From contig UQGJ01000046.1 in NCBI GenBank assembly GCA_900540545.1, forward strand, positions 1 through 20,232: a DNA stretch of 20,232 bases. The letters run 5' to 3'. This document shows, piece after piece, positions 1-7,015 of this stretch. Under the pieces are notes generated by a model, which saw only the letters and a program-made list of their open reading frames with translations, was not told the origin of the DNA and did not search any database. Both the position numbers and the translations under genes were made by a program. Position 1 is the stretch's first letter, and each line of letters starts with the position of its first letter. Origin of the DNA: an uncultured Eubacteriales bacterium. Lineage in GTDB: Bacteria > Bacillota > Clostridia > Oscillospirales > Oscillospiraceae.

Positions 1-28
1 GCGCCGCCCCACGGGTCCAGGGCCGAAG

Positions 29-72
29 CCCTGGTTTTCTTTCCGTCCTCTTTCTGAAATCAGAAAGAGGAC
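29..72 (+). repeat. Dispersed repeat unit, left copy (conserved core plus hairpin)
   Basis: The 15-base core CCCTGGTTTTCTTTC (29-43) is followed by a 12-bp perfect hairpin (45-56 pairing with 61-72, loop AAAT). The same core occurs in reverse orientation at 20216-20230, again next to a pyrimidine-rich hairpin of similar sequence. A further small hairpin (17-23 with 28-34) overlaps the start of the core. The stretch 1-115 otherwise holds no credible gene. Two copies in intergenic DNA at opposite ends of the window suggest a genome-wide intergenic repeat family; its function is unknown. Confidence 0.55.
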
Positions 73-115
73 CCCGCGCGGGAGCGCCGTCCCTCGGAGG
101 GTCTCCGAAACATAG

Positions 116-149
116 AAAGGCCCGCGTACCTCTCGGTACGCGGGCCTTT
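116..149 (-). terminator. Intrinsic terminator of the murC-phosphatase operon
   Basis: A perfect 15-bp stem (116-130 with 135-149, loop TCTC) begins three bases beyond the phosphatase stop codon. On the minus strand the GC-rich stem is followed by a moderately T-rich tail. Its position right after the last minus-strand gene makes it the natural end of that transcript. Confidence 0.8.
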
Positions 150-151
150 CC

Positions 152-592
152 CTATCCCAAAATCTCCTCCAACAGCGCCCCGCACCCCTCCGCCACGTCC
201 TCGTAGGTGGCGTCGAAATCCCCGGTGTACCAGGGGTCGGCGATGTCCCGCCCCGGCAGCAGCCGCCGGACCTTTCCCTCCGGGTCGCCGCCCAGGATGC
301 GCAGCATGTTGGTCACGTTCCGCCCTTCCATGCCGATGAGATAATCGAACCTCTCATAGTCCGCCCGGGTCATCTGCCGGGCCTTGTGCCCCCCGCAGGG
401 GATTCCCATCCGGGCCAGCTTCCGGCGGGTGCCGGGGTGGACGCCGTTGCCGATCTCTTCGGTGCTGGTGGCGGCGGAGTCGATGAAAAAGTCCGCCGCC
501 AGCCCCCGCTTGGATACCAAATCCTTCATCACATACTCCGCCATGGGCGACCGGCAGATATTCCCATGGCAGACGAACAAAATCCCTGTCAT
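152..592 (-). CDS. Low-molecular-weight protein tyrosine phosphatase
   Basis: Cytoplasmic phosphatase of the LMW-PTP family, 146 residues, the usual family length. The N-terminus carries the signature P-loop CHGNICRS with nucleophile Cys8 and phosphate-binding Arg14. The general-acid loop DPWY (Asp119) lies in the C-terminal part. In Firmicutes these enzymes typically reverse tyrosine (YwlE-type: arginine) phosphorylation of proteins, often linked to BY-kinases and envelope polysaccharide synthesis; which residue type is used here cannot be read from sequence. The ATG overlaps the murC stop in an ATGA arrangement, so translation is probably coupled to murC. No start codon other than 592 fits the conserved N-terminus. 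Confidence 0.93.
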   Translation of the reverse strand: MTGILFVCHGNICRSPMAEYVMKDLVSKRGLAADFFIDSAATSTEEIGNGVHPGTRRKLARMGIPCGGHKARQMTRADYERFDYLIGMEGRNVTNMLRILGGDPEGKVRRLLPGRDIADPWYTGDFDATYEDVAEGCGALLEEILG

Positions 593-1956
593 TGTACCAG
601 CGCTTCCCCCACGGTGTAGATGTCGCCGGCCCCCACGGTGAGGATGAGGTCGCCGGGGCGGGCCAGCGCCCGCAGGCGGGCGGCCACCTCCGGGAGGGTG
701 GCGTAATACTCCGCGCCGGGTATCTTCTCCGCCAGGTCCTTGGAGGAGATGCCGATGGTGTTGTCCTCCCGGGCGGCGTAGATTTCCGCCAGCAGGGTCA
801 CGTCCGGCTCCTGGAGGACGGACACAAAGTCGTCGAAGAGGGCGGCGGTGCGGGTGTAGGTGTGGGGCTGGAAGGCGCAGATGACCCGGTCGTAGTCCAG
901 GCTGTGGGCGGCGTCCAGCAGGGCCTTCAGCTCGCCGGGGTGGTGGGCGTAGTCGTCGTAGACCTCGGCCCCGTTCACCGTGCCCTTGTGCTCAAACCGG
1001 CGGCCGGCCCCCCGGAACTCGCCCAGGCCCTGCTCCACGGCGGCGGCGGGCACCCCCAGGGCGATGGCCGATGCGGCGGCGGCCAGGGCGTTTTTCACGT
1101 TGTGGACCCCCGGCACCCGCAGGGTGACGTGGGCGTAGGGCTTGCCCTCGTACATCACGTCGAAGGTGGGACGGCCCCGGTCGAAGGTGAGGTTGGCGGC
1201 GTGGACGTCGCCCTGGTCCAGGCCGAAGGTCATCACGGGCCGGGTCTCCCCCTCCAGGGTGTGCATGGTGTTGGCGTCGTCACGGTTGGCAATGATGCGC
1301 CCGCCCTCCGGCACCAGGTCGGCGAAGGTGCGGAAGGAGTGCTCCACGTCCTCCAGGTCCCGGAAGAAGTCCAGGTGGTCGGCCTCGATGTTGAGGATGA
1401 CGGCGATGGTGGGGAAGAAGGAGAGGAAGGAGTTGCAGTATTCGCAGCTCTCCAGGATGATGGTGTCCCCAGTGCCCACCCGGTGGCCCGCCCCCAGCAG
1501 GGGCAGGGTGCCGCCAATCATCACCGTGGGGTCCAGTTCGGCGGCCATGATGATGTGGGTGCACATGCTGGTGGTGGTGGTCTTGCCGTGGGTGCCGGAG
1601 ATGCACAGGGCGTTCTTGTAGCCCTTCATGATGGCCCCCCAGGCCTGGGCCCGCTCAAAGACGGGGATGCCGCGGGCCTTGGCGGCGGCCACTTCCGGGT
1701 TGTCGTCGTGGACGGCGGCGGTGCGGATGACCAGCTCCGCGTCCCCCAGGTTTTCGGCCCGGTGGCCGATGGCGATGGGGATGCCCAGGGCGCGGAGGTG
1801 CTCCACCGAGGCCCCCTCCCGCATGTCGGAGCCGGTGATGACCATGCCGGCCCCGTGGAGGACCTCGGCCAGGGGGGCCATGGAGACCCCGCCGATGCCG
1901 ATGAGGTGGGCCTTGCGGCCGGAGGCGATATAGGTATGGATGTTGTTGACAGCCAT
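589..1956 (-). CDS. murC: UDP-N-acetylmuramate--L-alanine ligase (MurC)
   Basis: Cytoplasmic Mur ligase that adds L-alanine to UDP-MurNAc with ATP, the first amino-acid step of the peptidoglycan stem peptide. About 455 residues, full length. Domains in order: N-terminal Rossmann UDP-binding domain with GIGGVSMAPLAEVL (about 20-33); central ATPase domain with the P-loop GTHGKTT (about 121-127) and the EADHLDFF segment; C-terminal ligase domain with YDDYAHHPGE and FQPHTYTR. I chose the ATG at 1956 because an AAAGGA ribosome binding site lies about 11 bases upstream. The in-frame ATG at 1968 abuts that site and would have no spacing; it adds only four residues. A near-consensus promoter lies upstream (2005-2033). 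The gene shares its transcript with the phosphatase. Confidence 0.95.
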   Translation of the reverse strand: MAVNNIHTYIASGRKAHLIGIGGVSMAPLAEVLHGAGMVITGSDMREGASVEHLRALGIPIAIGHRAENLGDAELVIRTAAVHDDNPEVAAAKARGIPVFERAQAWGAIMKGYKNALCISGTHGKTTTTSMCTHIIMAAELDPTVMIGGTLPLLGAGHRVGTGDTIILESCEYCNSFLSFFPTIAVILNIEADHLDFFRDLEDVEHSFRTFADLVPEGGRIIANRDDANTMHTLEGETRPVMTFGLDQGDVHAANLTFDRGRPTFDVMYEGKPYAHVTLRVPGVHNVKNALAAAASAIALGVPAAAVEQGLGEFRGAGRRFEHKGTVNGAEVYDDYAHHPGELKALLDAAHSLDYDRVICAFQPHTYTRTAALFDDFVSVLQEPDVTLLAEIYAAREDNTIGISSKDLAEKIPGAEYYATLPEVAARLRALARPGDLILTVGAGDIYTVGEALVQ

Positions 1957-2004
1957 GGGTTTACACATCCTTTATTGAAGTTTATAATAAGATTAAACCA
2001 ATAT

Positions 2005-2033
2005 ATTATAAGACCATTATAGACGTTAGGCAA
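2005..2033 (-). promoter_or_regulatory. SigA-type promoter of murC
   Basis: On the minus strand TTGCCT (2028-2033) and TATAAT (2005-2010) are separated by exactly 17 bases, in an AT-rich gap between the divergent murC and cca genes. The predicted start is near 1998, giving a leader of about 40 bases. For the plus-strand gene I see only weak matches in this gap, such as TTGAAG at 1975-1980. Confidence 0.7.
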
Positions 2034-2061
2034 GCAAAAGATACCAAAAAGGGGTGAGCGG

Positions 2062-3042
2062 ATGGATTGGAGTCAAATTCCCGGGCCGGTGCGGGCCTGC
2101 TGCGCGGCCCTGGAACGGGCGGGCCACGCCGCCTATCCCGTGGGGGGGTGCGTCCGGGACACCCTGCTGGGCCGGGTCCCCGGCGACTGGGACGTGACCA
2201 CCTCCGCCCCGCCGGAGGCCACTCTGGCCCTCTTTGACCGCACCGTCCCCACGGGGCTGAAGCACGGCACCGTCACCGTCCTGCTGGGGGGGATGGCCCT
2301 GGAGGTCACCACCTTCCGCCGGGAGGGGGGGTACGCCGACGGGCGGCACCCCGACGCCGTGACCTTCGACGCCACCCTGGAGGAGGACCTGTCCCGCCGG
2401 GACTTCACCGTCAACGCCATGGCCCTGGCCCCCGGCGGGGCCATCGTGGACCCCTTCGGGGGGCGGGCGGACCTGGAGCGGCGGCTCATCCGCTGCGTGG
2501 GGGACCCGGACCGGCGGTTCCAGGAGGACGGCCTGCGGCTGCTGCGGGCGGTGCGCTTCGCCGCCCAACTGGGCTTCGACCTGGAGCCGGACACCGCCGC
2601 CGCCCTGGCCCGGAACGCCCATTGCCTGGACCGGGTCTCCGGCGAGCGGGTGAAGGCGGAGCTGGAGAAAATCTTGCTCTCCCCTCGGCCGGAATGGGCC
2701 GCCCTGCCGGTGGAGCTGGGGATGCTGGCACGGTTCGGGGCCGGGCGGGGGAGGCCGGACTTCGCGGGGGTCCCGGCCACGGCGGCGGACCGCTGGTCGG
2801 CCCTCTGCGCCGCCACGGGGCTGGACATCACCGCCCTGCCGGTGGAGCGGGCCCTCCGCCGGGCCGTCCTCCACCCGGAGAACCGGGAACTGGCCGCCCT
2901 GGCCCTCACGGGCCGGGACCTCTACGACCTGGGCTACCGGGGCGGCGACATCAGCGCCGCCCGCCGCCGTCTGCTCCGCCACGTCCAGGCCCACCCGGAG
3001 GACAACGAGCGGGACCGGCTGCTGGCCGTGCTGAAGGCGTGA
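2062..3042 (+). CDS. cca: tRNA nucleotidyltransferase, CCA-adding type (class II)
   Basis: Adds or repairs the 3' CCA end of tRNAs with CTP and ATP. The 326-residue protein has the class II nucleotidyltransferase head: YPVGGCVRD followed by the metal-binding DWD pair (Gly-Gly and Asp-x-Asp, about residues 22-41), RRDFTVNAMA (motif B region, about 113-122) and the neck segment EDGLRLLRAVRFAAQLGF (about 155-172). No HD phosphohydrolase motif is visible and the body/tail part is compact; bacterial CCA enzymes are often 400 residues or more. A poly(A)-polymerase or A- or CC-adding specificity cannot be excluded from sequence alone. ATG 2062 has a GGGGTGA ribosome binding site seven to eight bases upstream. 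The gene stands alone and the ROK promoter starts nine bases after its stop. Confidence 0.88.
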   Translation: MDWSQIPGPVRACCAALERAGHAAYPVGGCVRDTLLGRVPGDWDVTTSAPPEATLALFDRTVPTGLKHGTVTVLLGGMALEVTTFRREGGYADGRHPDAVTFDATLEEDLSRRDFTVNAMALAPGGAIVDPFGGRADLERRLIRCVGDPDRRFQEDGLRLLRAVRFAAQLGFDLEPDTAAALARNAHCLDRVSGERVKAELEKILLSPRPEWAALPVELGMLARFGAGRGRPDFAGVPATAADRWSALCAATGLDITALPVERALRRAVLHPENRELAALALTGRDLYDLGYRGGDISAARRRLLRHVQAHPEDNERDRLLAVLKA

Positions 3043-3050
3043 AAACAGCT

Positions 3051-3079
3051 TTGCAATCCGGAGGAGTTTGCACTATAAT
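3051..3079 (+). promoter_or_regulatory. SigA-type promoter of the ROK regulator
   Basis: TTGCAA (3051-3056) and a perfect TATAAT (3074-3079) are 17 bases apart. The predicted transcript starts near 3086. This fixes the downstream start codon: an in-frame ATG at 3068 lies inside the promoter and would not be transcribed, so translation must start at 3113. Confidence 0.8.
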
Positions 3080-3112
3080 GGCCCCATTGGGATGTGGATT
3101 GGGGGAGTAGAA

Positions 3113-4276
3113 ATGGCACGGATCGCGGGCGGAAACAAGGACGTGTTCAAGCGGATGAATCGCGGGCTGCTGCTGCAGCTTCTGGCCACGCGCCAGTGCA
3201 CCTCGCGCTCGGAGCTGTCCCGGGCCATGGGCCTGTCCAAAATGGCCATCTCCAATATGGTGGCGGAGCTGATGGACCTGGGCTACCTGGTGGAGGGCCG
3301 CGCCGCACCCAACGAGGAGCTGGGCCGCAACCCCATCGAGCTGAATATCGCGCCCTCCGCGCCCAAGACGGTGGGCGTGCTGATTTTCCGGGACCGCTGC
3401 GAGGCGGTCCTGTGTGACCTGAACCTGACCATCCTGGCCCGGCGGAAGCTGCCCATGCGCGCCATGGGGCGGGAGGCGCTGATGGACCAGGTCTGCGCCC
3501 TGATAGACGGGGTCATGGAGGGGGCGGACCAGGTGCTGGGCATCGGCGTGGCCGGCATCTGCCCCCTGGATACCGCAAAAGGCGTCATTTTGAACCCGGA
3601 ATACTTCTACGGCATCGCCGACGTGCCCATCGTGGAGCGCCTGACCGCGCGCTACGGCCTGCCGGTCTGGCTGGAGAACGACAACCAGTGCGGGGTCCTG
3701 GCCGAGGAGCTGTACGGCAACGGCCGGGGGTACAGCAACATCATCCTGCTGGGCATCGCCCAGGGCGTGGGCTGTGGGCTGGTGGTGGACGGCGAGCTCT
3801 ACCACAACGACCAGCGGCTCATGCCGGAGTTCGGCCACGTGAGCATCGACTACAAGGGGCGGCCCTGCCCCTGCGGCAGCCGGGGCTGCATCGAGACCTA
3901 TATCTCCACCCATATCCTCCTGGAGGAGCTCCAGGCCGCCACGGGGAAGCCCTATTCCTTCCAGACCTTCTGCCAGATGGACACCAACGTGGCGGTGAAC
4001 CGCATCCTCAGCAAGGCCATGGAGAAGCTGGCCGCTGCCCTGGTCAGCACCATCAACCTGCTTAACGTGGAGCTGGTCATCCTGGCCTACGACAGCGCCT
4101 GCCTGTCCGACGGCATGCTCCTGCAGCTGGAGCAGAAGCTCAACGAGGCCAAATTCGCCAAGCACGCGGGGCATATCCGGGTGGCGCGGCCCCGGTTCAT
4201 GCAGGACGCCCAGCTCCTGGGGGGCGCCTGTCTGGTCAACTCCAAGCTCTTCTCCGGGGATTTGTTAGCAGTCTAA
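3113..4276 (+). CDS. ROK-family transcriptional regulator (NagC/XylR-like)
   Basis: Cytoplasmic sugar-responsive DNA-binding protein of 387 residues. The N-terminal winged helix-turn-helix covers about residues 18-62, with TSRSELSRAMGLSKMAISNM as the HTH core. The ROK sugar-binding domain follows, with ENDNQCG, EFGHVS (His242) and the zinc knuckle CPCGSRGC (Cys252, Cys254, Cys259). The DxGxT phosphate motif of ROK kinases is replaced by VLIFRDR, so this is a regulator rather than a kinase. Start 3113 has a GGGGGAG ribosome binding site and is forced by the promoter position. It sits immediately upstream of the sugar operon, in the same direction but with its own promoter and terminator, and is the obvious candidate local repressor. 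Its effector sugar cannot be predicted. Confidence 0.92.
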   Translation: MARIAGGNKDVFKRMNRGLLLQLLATRQCTSRSELSRAMGLSKMAISNMVAELMDLGYLVEGRAAPNEELGRNPIELNIAPSAPKTVGVLIFRDRCEAVLCDLNLTILARRKLPMRAMGREALMDQVCALIDGVMEGADQVLGIGVAGICPLDTAKGVILNPEYFYGIADVPIVERLTARYGLPVWLENDNQCGVLAEELYGNGRGYSNIILLGIAQGVGCGLVVDGELYHNDQRLMPEFGHVSIDYKGRPCPCGSRGCIETYISTHILLEELQAATGKPYSFQTFCQMDTNVAVNRILSKAMEKLAAALVSTINLLNVELVILAYDSACLSDGMLLQLEQKLNEAKFAKHAGHIRVARPRFMQDAQLLGGACLVNSKLFSGDLLAV

Positions 4277-4294
4277 AGATAATATAGTTACTTT

Positions 4295-4324
4295 AATAAC
4301 CTCCCAAAAATATGGGAGGTTATT
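4295..4324 (+). terminator. Terminator after the ROK regulator
   Basis: Perfect 12-bp stem (4295-4306 with 4313-4324, loop AAAATA) beginning 18 bases past the ROK stop and followed by TGTCTATTTT. It separates the regulator transcript from the operon promoter just downstream. The left arm also forms part of an imperfect palindrome GTTACTTTAATAAC (4287-4300), which could be an operator half-site. Confidence 0.8.
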
Positions 4325-4350
4325 TGTCTATTTTGACATTATATAATATA

Positions 4351-4379
4351 TTGACTTTACCAATGAGGGGAAATATAAT
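4351..4379 (+). promoter_or_regulatory. SigA-type promoter of the sugar operon
   Basis: TTGACT (4351-4356) and TATAAT (4374-4379) are 17 bases apart. The predicted start is near 4387. A second TTGACA lies upstream at 4333-4338 without a good -10 partner, and a 10-base palindrome ATTATATAAT (4338-4347) abuts the -35. This AT-rich symmetric stretch is a possible binding site for the ROK regulator. Confidence 0.8.
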
Positions 4380-4391
4380 AAAACCATGAAA

Positions 4392-4408
4392 GGGGAGGAC
4401 CGCTCCCC
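4392..4408 (+). other. 5' leader hairpin of the sugar operon
   Basis: GGGGAG (4392-4397) pairs with CTCCCC (4403-4408) around a five-base loop, only a few bases after the predicted transcript start. It is too short and lacks a T-run for a terminator; 5'-end mRNA stabilisation is a plausible role. No riboswitch fold is recognisable in the 65-base leader. Confidence 0.4.
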
Positions 4409-4452
4409 GGCATCGGAGTCACAATAGGCAACACGCTGAAGGAGGAACTGAA

Positions 4453-5436
4453 ATGAAGAAGCTACTTGCAGCCCTGCTCACCGCTGCGCTGGCCCTGTCC
4501 CTGGTGGCCTGCAGCTCCGGCACACCCAAGAACGCCGAGACCAAATCCCCTGAGACGGACCAGCCCAAGGTGGAGAACCCGGACGGCGGCCACATCATCG
4601 GCTACACCGGCATGGACCTGAGCGTCCCCTTCCAAATCAAGATGAAGGAGGCCGTGCAGGCCGTGGTGGAGGGCAACGGCGACAAGTTCATCGCCGTGGA
4701 CGGCGCCCTGGACCAGACCAAGCAGAACAACGGCATCGAGGACCTTATCACCCAGGGCATCGAGATTTTGGTTCTGAATCCGGTGGATTCCCAGGGCGTC
4801 CAGCCCGCGCTGGAGGCCTGCCGCGACGCCGGGGTCAAGGTGGTTGTGGTGGACTCCAATGTGGCCGACACCGCCCTCACCGAGACCTTCATCTCCTCCA
4901 ACAACTACCAGGCCGGCCAGCTCTGCGGCGAGGAGATGATCCGCCTCTTCCCCGACGGGGCCAAGCTGTGCATCATTGAAAACCCCCTGGCCGAGTCCGT
5001 GGTCCAGCGGGTCAAGGGCGTGGAGGACGCCATCGCCGGCAGCAATGTGGTCATCGCCGACCGCAAATCCATCTCCACCATGGACAAGGTCCTGACCACC
5101 ACCGAGGACCTGCTCCAGGCCAACCCCGACGTGGAGCTCTTCTTCGGCCTCAACGACGACGTGGCCCTCATCATCCAGGGCTCCGTGGAGTCCGCGGGCC
5201 TCCAGGACCAGGTGAAGGTGTTCGGCGTGGACGGCTCGCCCCAGGCCAAGCAGTCCGTGGCCGCCGGCGGCCTGTACGCCACCGCCGCCCAGTCCCCCAT
5301 GAGCATTGGGACCAAGGCCGCCGAGTGCGCCTACGACATCCTGGACGGCAAGACGGTGGAGAAGTCCTATCAGGTGGACACCTCCCTGGTCACCCCCGAC
5401 AACGTGCAGTCGGTGGGCACGGACGAGTGGGCATAA
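4453..5436 (+). CDS. Sugar ABC transporter substrate-binding lipoprotein (RbsB-like)
   Basis: Extracellular lipid-anchored sugar receptor of the type 1 periplasmic-binding fold (Peripla_BP_4), 327 residues. The signal peptide ends in the lipobox SLVAC with acylated Cys20, followed by a Ser/Thr/Pro/Lys-rich linker to about residue 45. The mature part shows the ribose/allose-receptor pattern: IGYTGMDLSVPFQ near the first strand, LVLNPVDSQGVQPALEA, VVVVDSN, FISSNNYQAGQLCGEE and FFGLNDDVALI. ATG 4453 has a perfect AAGGAGG (4439-4445) at seven-base spacing. It is the first gene of the operon, followed by a 13-bp hairpin that probably sets a high receptor to transporter ratio. The sugar is unknown; the family binds ribose, allose/allulose, galactose, xylose and autoinducer-2. 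Confidence 0.93.
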   Translation: MKKLLAALLTAALALSLVACSSGTPKNAETKSPETDQPKVENPDGGHIIGYTGMDLSVPFQIKMKEAVQAVVEGNGDKFIAVDGALDQTKQNNGIEDLITQGIEILVLNPVDSQGVQPALEACRDAGVKVVVVDSNVADTALTETFISSNNYQAGQLCGEEMIRLFPDGAKLCIIENPLAESVVQRVKGVEDAIAGSNVVIADRKSISTMDKVLTTTEDLLQANPDVELFFGLNDDVALIIQGSVESAGLQDQVKVFGVDGSPQAKQSVAAGGLYATAAQSPMSIGTKAAECAYDILDGKTVEKSYQVDTSLVTPDNVQSVGTDEWA

Positions 5437-5457
5437 AAGAGTTGTAAGGAAAAGCAG

Positions 5458-5489
5458 GCATGTGCCCCCATTTCGGTGGGGGCACATGC
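5458..5489 (+). terminator. Intercistronic hairpin between receptor and ATPase genes (attenuator-like)
   Basis: Perfect 13-bp GC-rich stem (5458-5470 with 5477-5489, loop TTTCGG) followed only by TTTCC, so termination would be partial. Such structures commonly stabilise receptor mRNA and reduce downstream expression. Confidence 0.65.
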
Positions 5490-5509
5490 TTTCCGGGGAG
5501 ATGAACGAT

Positions 5510-6997
5510 ATGAGTGAACCCTTCCTGCTGGAAATGAGAGGCATCCACAAATCCTTCCCCGGCGTCAAGGCCCTGGACGGCGTCAGTCTGGACCTGCGCC
5601 CCGGCGAGGTCCACGCCCTGCTGGGCGAAAACGGCGCGGGGAAGTCCACCCTCATCAAGATATTGGGCGGTATTTACAGCATGGACCAGGGCGAGATCGC
5701 GGTGGAGGGAAAGCCCGTGACCATCCACAGCGTGGTGGACGCCAGGGCCTGCGGCGTGAGCATCATCCACCAGGAATTGGTGCTGGTGCCGGGGATGACG
5801 GTGGCCGAGAACATCTTCCTGGGCCGGGAGCCGCGCAACCGCCTGGGCCTGGCCGACCGGGGCCTGATGGCCGCAAAGTCCCGCCGGATCCTGGAGGACT
5901 TCGGCCTGCGGCTGGACCCCATGACCGAGGTGGGGGACCTGACCATCGCCCAGCAGCAGATGGTGGAGGTGGTGAAGGCCGTCTCCTTCCAGTCCAAGAT
6001 CATCGTCATGGACGAGCCCACTTCCTCCCTGTCGGACAACGAGGTGGAGGCCCTCTTCCGCAGCGTCCGCCGCCTGACCGCCCAGGGCATCGGCATCATC
6101 TACATCTCCCACCGCATGAGCGAGCTGTCCGAGATCGCCGACCGGGTCACCGTCCTCCGGGACGGCCAGTGCGTGGGCACCCGGATGGTGGCCGAGACCA
6201 CCAACGACGAACTCATCGCCATGATGGTGGGCCGGGCCATGGACAACTACTATACCCGCACCTTCAACGACTGCACCGAACCCGTGCTGGAGGTGGAGGG
6301 CCTCACCAGCGACCGGGTCCACGACGTGAGCTTTCAACTTAGGCGGGGCGAGATACTGGGCTTCGCCGGGCTGGTGGGCGCGGGCCGCAGCGAGACGGTC
6401 CAGGCTCTGTTCGGCCTGGAAAAGACCCGCGGCGGCAGGGTCCGGCTGGAGGGGAAGGACATCACCGGCAAAAGCCCGGCATCCATCATCGCCGCCGGGG
6501 TGGGCCTGGTCCCCGAGGACCGAAAGGGGGAGGGCTTCTTCCCCAATAAGGACATCCGCTTCAACATCAGCCTGAAGGTCCTGCGGGAGTTCATCCACGG
6601 AGTGTTCGTCAACGGCGGGCGGGAGCGGGAGCTGTCGGCCGAGTACATGAAGGCCCTGAACGTGAAGGCGCCGGGGGACCGGTACATGGTCTCGTCCCTG
6701 TCCGGCGGCAACCAGCAGAAGGTGGTCATCGCCGGCTGGCTGGCCGCCAAGCCCAAGGTGCTGATTCTGGACGAGCCCACCCGGGGCATTGACGTGGGGG
6801 CCAAGAGCGAGATATACGTCATCATGAACGAGCTGGCCAAGCAGGGCGTGTCCATCATCATGATCTCCTCCGAGCTGCCCGAGATCATCAATATGAGCGA
6901 CCGGGTGGTGGTCATGCGGGACGGCACCGTCTCCGGCATCCTGGACCGCAGCGAGGCCACCCAGGAAAAGATCATGCAGTACGCGGTCACCATTTAA
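5510..6997 (+). CDS. Sugar ABC transporter ATP-binding protein (RbsA-like, two NBDs)
   Basis: Cytoplasmic ATPase energising the sugar importer; 495 residues, typical for the RbsA/MglA family with two fused nucleotide-binding domains. Domain 1 has Walker A GENGAGKS (39-46) and Walker B IIVMDEPTSS (Asp168, Glu169). Domain 2 starts near residue 260 and has a degenerate Walker A (GLVGAGRSE), signature SLSGGNQQK and Walker B LILDEPTRGIDVG. A degenerate second Walker A is normal for this family. The coding frame is open further upstream, but the ATG at 5510 is preferred: GGGGAG lies nine bases upstream, while the ATG at 5501 abuts that site. It follows the receptor gene by 73 bases and precedes the permease by 18. 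Confidence 0.95.
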   Translation: MSEPFLLEMRGIHKSFPGVKALDGVSLDLRPGEVHALLGENGAGKSTLIKILGGIYSMDQGEIAVEGKPVTIHSVVDARACGVSIIHQELVLVPGMTVAENIFLGREPRNRLGLADRGLMAAKSRRILEDFGLRLDPMTEVGDLTIAQQQMVEVVKAVSFQSKIIVMDEPTSSLSDNEVEALFRSVRRLTAQGIGIIYISHRMSELSEIADRVTVLRDGQCVGTRMVAETTNDELIAMMVGRAMDNYYTRTFNDCTEPVLEVEGLTSDRVHDVSFQLRRGEILGFAGLVGAGRSETVQALFGLEKTRGGRVRLEGKDITGKSPASIIAAGVGLVPEDRKGEGFFPNKDIRFNISLKVLREFIHGVFVNGGRERELSAEYMKALNVKAPGDRYMVSSLSGGNQQKVVIAGWLAAKPKVLILDEPTRGIDVGAKSEIYVIMNELAKQGVSIIMISSELPEIINMSDRVVVMRDGTVSGILDRSEATQEKIMQYAVTI

Positions 6998-7015
6998 CGG
7001 AGAGGAGTCCTACCT

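Noticed and set aside
592..2022. A 476-codon plus-strand open frame antisense to murC
   Set aside because: Same mirror effect of GC-rich codons; repetitive Gly/Val/His/Asp composition and complete overlap with a clear MurC.
3040..3055. A cre-like (CcpA) sequence TGAAAACAGCTTTGCA at the ROK promoter
   Set aside because: It has an extra base relative to the cre consensus and overlaps the cca stop codon. The match is too weak to list as a feature.
3068..3112. N-terminal extension of the ROK regulator from ATG 3068
   Set aside because: The ATG lies upstream of the TATAAT box of the only good promoter, and the ribosome binding site and conserved N-terminus fit 3113.
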